DNA from: Leucaena leucocephala
Taxonomy: Eukaryota > Streptophyta > Magnoliopsida > Fabales > Fabaceae
Assembly (NCBI GenBank): GCA_037074615.1
Contig: CM073527.1
Coordinates: 4,614,848 to 4,678,847 of the forward strand
Length of the DNA: 64,000 nucleotides
Direction: 5' to 3'
Shown here: positions 63,172-64,000 of the stretch, in pieces
Layout of the letters: each line of letters opens with the position of its first letter
Numbering within the stretch: position 1 is the stretch's first letter
Notes under the pieces: generated by a model
Databases searched by the model: none
Told to the model about the DNA's origin: nothing
Seen by the model: only the letters and a program-made list of their open reading frames with translations
Made by a program: the position numbers and the translations under genes

Positions 63172-63433
63172 AGTACATACTTGAGAGTAGTTTTAGCATT
63201 TTCAACAGTAACTCTATCATTAGGAGCATCACAATGAGGAAGACCAATGTCAAAATACTTAATATCCAACTCCAAATAAGGGAAAATAAGTTACACAAAG
63301 AACAAGGGAGAGAGAGGAAAATGCATATAATATTCAAGAGAAAAGAAAGGAGTCTGATTATTTCATGAAGATGATACAAGACACAACTACCTTGTCTTTT
63401 ATCATTTTTCAAATTACCCCCATCATTTCATCT
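63172..63433 (-). pseudogene. Captured NADP-isocitrate dehydrogenase fragment, right arm
   Basis: The mirror copy on the minus strand. Exon piece 63433-63391 encodes GDEM..., then KMIKDK with the Trp codon changed to a stop, and ends in an intact GT donor. Exon piece 63290-63172 encodes LIFPYLELDIKYFDIGLPHC, then DAPNDRVTVENAKTTLKY, in one open frame. It lacks the frameshift of the left arm and extends further, so it is closer to the parent in this part, although His-Cys replaces the usual His-Arg of LPHRDAT. The acceptor before it reads GTGTAA instead of GTGCAG, so splicing would fail. Confidence 0.88.
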
Positions 63434-64000
63434 CTTACATGTATAAAAAAAGGATGTTTAATCACATAAAGAAAGTGGAAATATCATGTTTCCCTAATAA
63501 CTATCTAACTACAAGGATAAAACAGTAACAAGTTCGATGTTAGTATTGGTTATTTATAAAATTTTAGAAATCAGTAGTTCAATTCAAGCAAGATAAGCTT
63601 CAAGAGGATTTAGAAAACATATAAAATATCGTTATGACTATTGCAAGTAAGGTAGAACTTGGCTAGAAAATAGTCACAGAAGAAGCAAATATCAATAATT
63701 TGCTCAGTCAAAGCAAAGACAAGCAGCACCCATAATAATGCAAGTGAAACATTCATTTGCACAGGTTACTTGATCCCTCCTGATTGATTTAAGTATCAAA
63801 TTATTGATTGGTCAGACAGAAAGCAGATACGCAACAATTTGTTATAAAAATTACCAACCTAACGAACAACAATGAAGCACTGTTGCTTTAAAAACATAGC
63901 TCGATCATATCTGAGATATGTTTTGATGGCAGAGTATTTGAAACGATGGCTACTACCCTTGTTAACGCCTGTCAGAATTCTATTTTCGGAGTAATATTCG

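Larger units (their letters stand above)
62032..64000. mobile_element. Second fold-back element, carrying NADP-isocitrate dehydrogenase fragments; cut by window end
   Basis: The stretch 62241 to about 63050 is repeated in reverse complement from about 63188 to 64000; matching points sum to about 126240 throughout. For example, GGCAAGCGTTAACAAGGGTAG near 62268 pairs with CTACCCTTGTTAACGCCTG near 63953. The outer ~200 bases of the right arm lie beyond the window. The left boundary at about 62032 (AGGGAAAAAGACAAGAAAAATCC) is a guess from its similarity to the first bases of the other fold-back element; the rest of the terminus differs, so this is another family. The central ~135 bases form a short loop. 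Both arms contain isocitrate dehydrogenase exons. Confidence 0.72.

Noticed and set aside
63161..63412. 83-codon minus-strand open frame
   Set aside because: It covers the captured isocitrate dehydrogenase exon in the wrong frame; the homologous frame gives LIFPYLELDIKYFD.
1..64000. tRNA, rRNA or CRISPR features
   Set aside because: I found no tRNA-like cloverleaf with box A/B, no rRNA sequence and no regularly spaced short direct repeats of CRISPR type; CRISPR is not expected in plant nuclear DNA.

Overview
This window looks like nuclear DNA of a flowering plant, most likely a eudicot. It is strongly AT-rich, its one intact gene has 14 coding exons with GT-AG introns, and almost everything else is plant-type DNA transposon sequence. 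I cannot name the species.

The single intact gene is an AUXIN RESPONSE FACTOR of the ARF6/ARF8 clade, closest to ARF6. It lies on the + strand with coding exons from 51448 to 57134 and encodes 887 residues. It has a B3 DNA-binding domain, an auxin-response (ancillary dimerisation) domain, a glutamine-rich middle region and a C-terminal PB1 domain, plus a miR167 target site in exon 13. Its leader holds six short upstream ORFs. It carries two unusual substitutions: Gly for Asp in the PB1 acidic motif, and Gly for the usual basic residue in the B3 domain. Exon 5 has a TAG-CAG tandem acceptor.

Layout: (1) 757-4820 is an internally deleted CACTA element in reverse orientation. (2) 6408-13210 is a CACTA element of a second family, with decayed TNP2 and Ulp1-protease genes. 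(3) 17113-25574 is a full-length but decayed CACTA element of the first family, with a hAT-type element nested in its transposase gene. (4) 26-31 kb is intergenic with small transposons and relics. (5) 31660-37873 is a large fold-back, Mutator-like element. Both of its ~1.57 kb arms carry exon fragments of a plant allantoinase gene. (6) 38-50 kb is an archipelago of small PIF/Harbinger-like and hAT-like elements. (7) 50.6-57.3 kb is the ARF gene. (8) 57.3-62 kb is AT-rich intergenic DNA. (9) 62.0 kb to the window end is a second fold-back element, cut by the window edge, with fragments of a NADP-isocitrate dehydrogenase gene in both arms.

The most unusual content is the pair of fold-back elements. 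Each has captured pieces of a different metabolic housekeeping gene, with exons, introns and splice sites still visible, and holds them as an inverted duplication. A transcript across either element would fold into a long hairpin containing allantoinase or isocitrate dehydrogenase sequence, a plausible source of small RNAs against the parent genes. The captured sequences and the inverted arrangement are read directly from the sequence; any regulatory role is inference.
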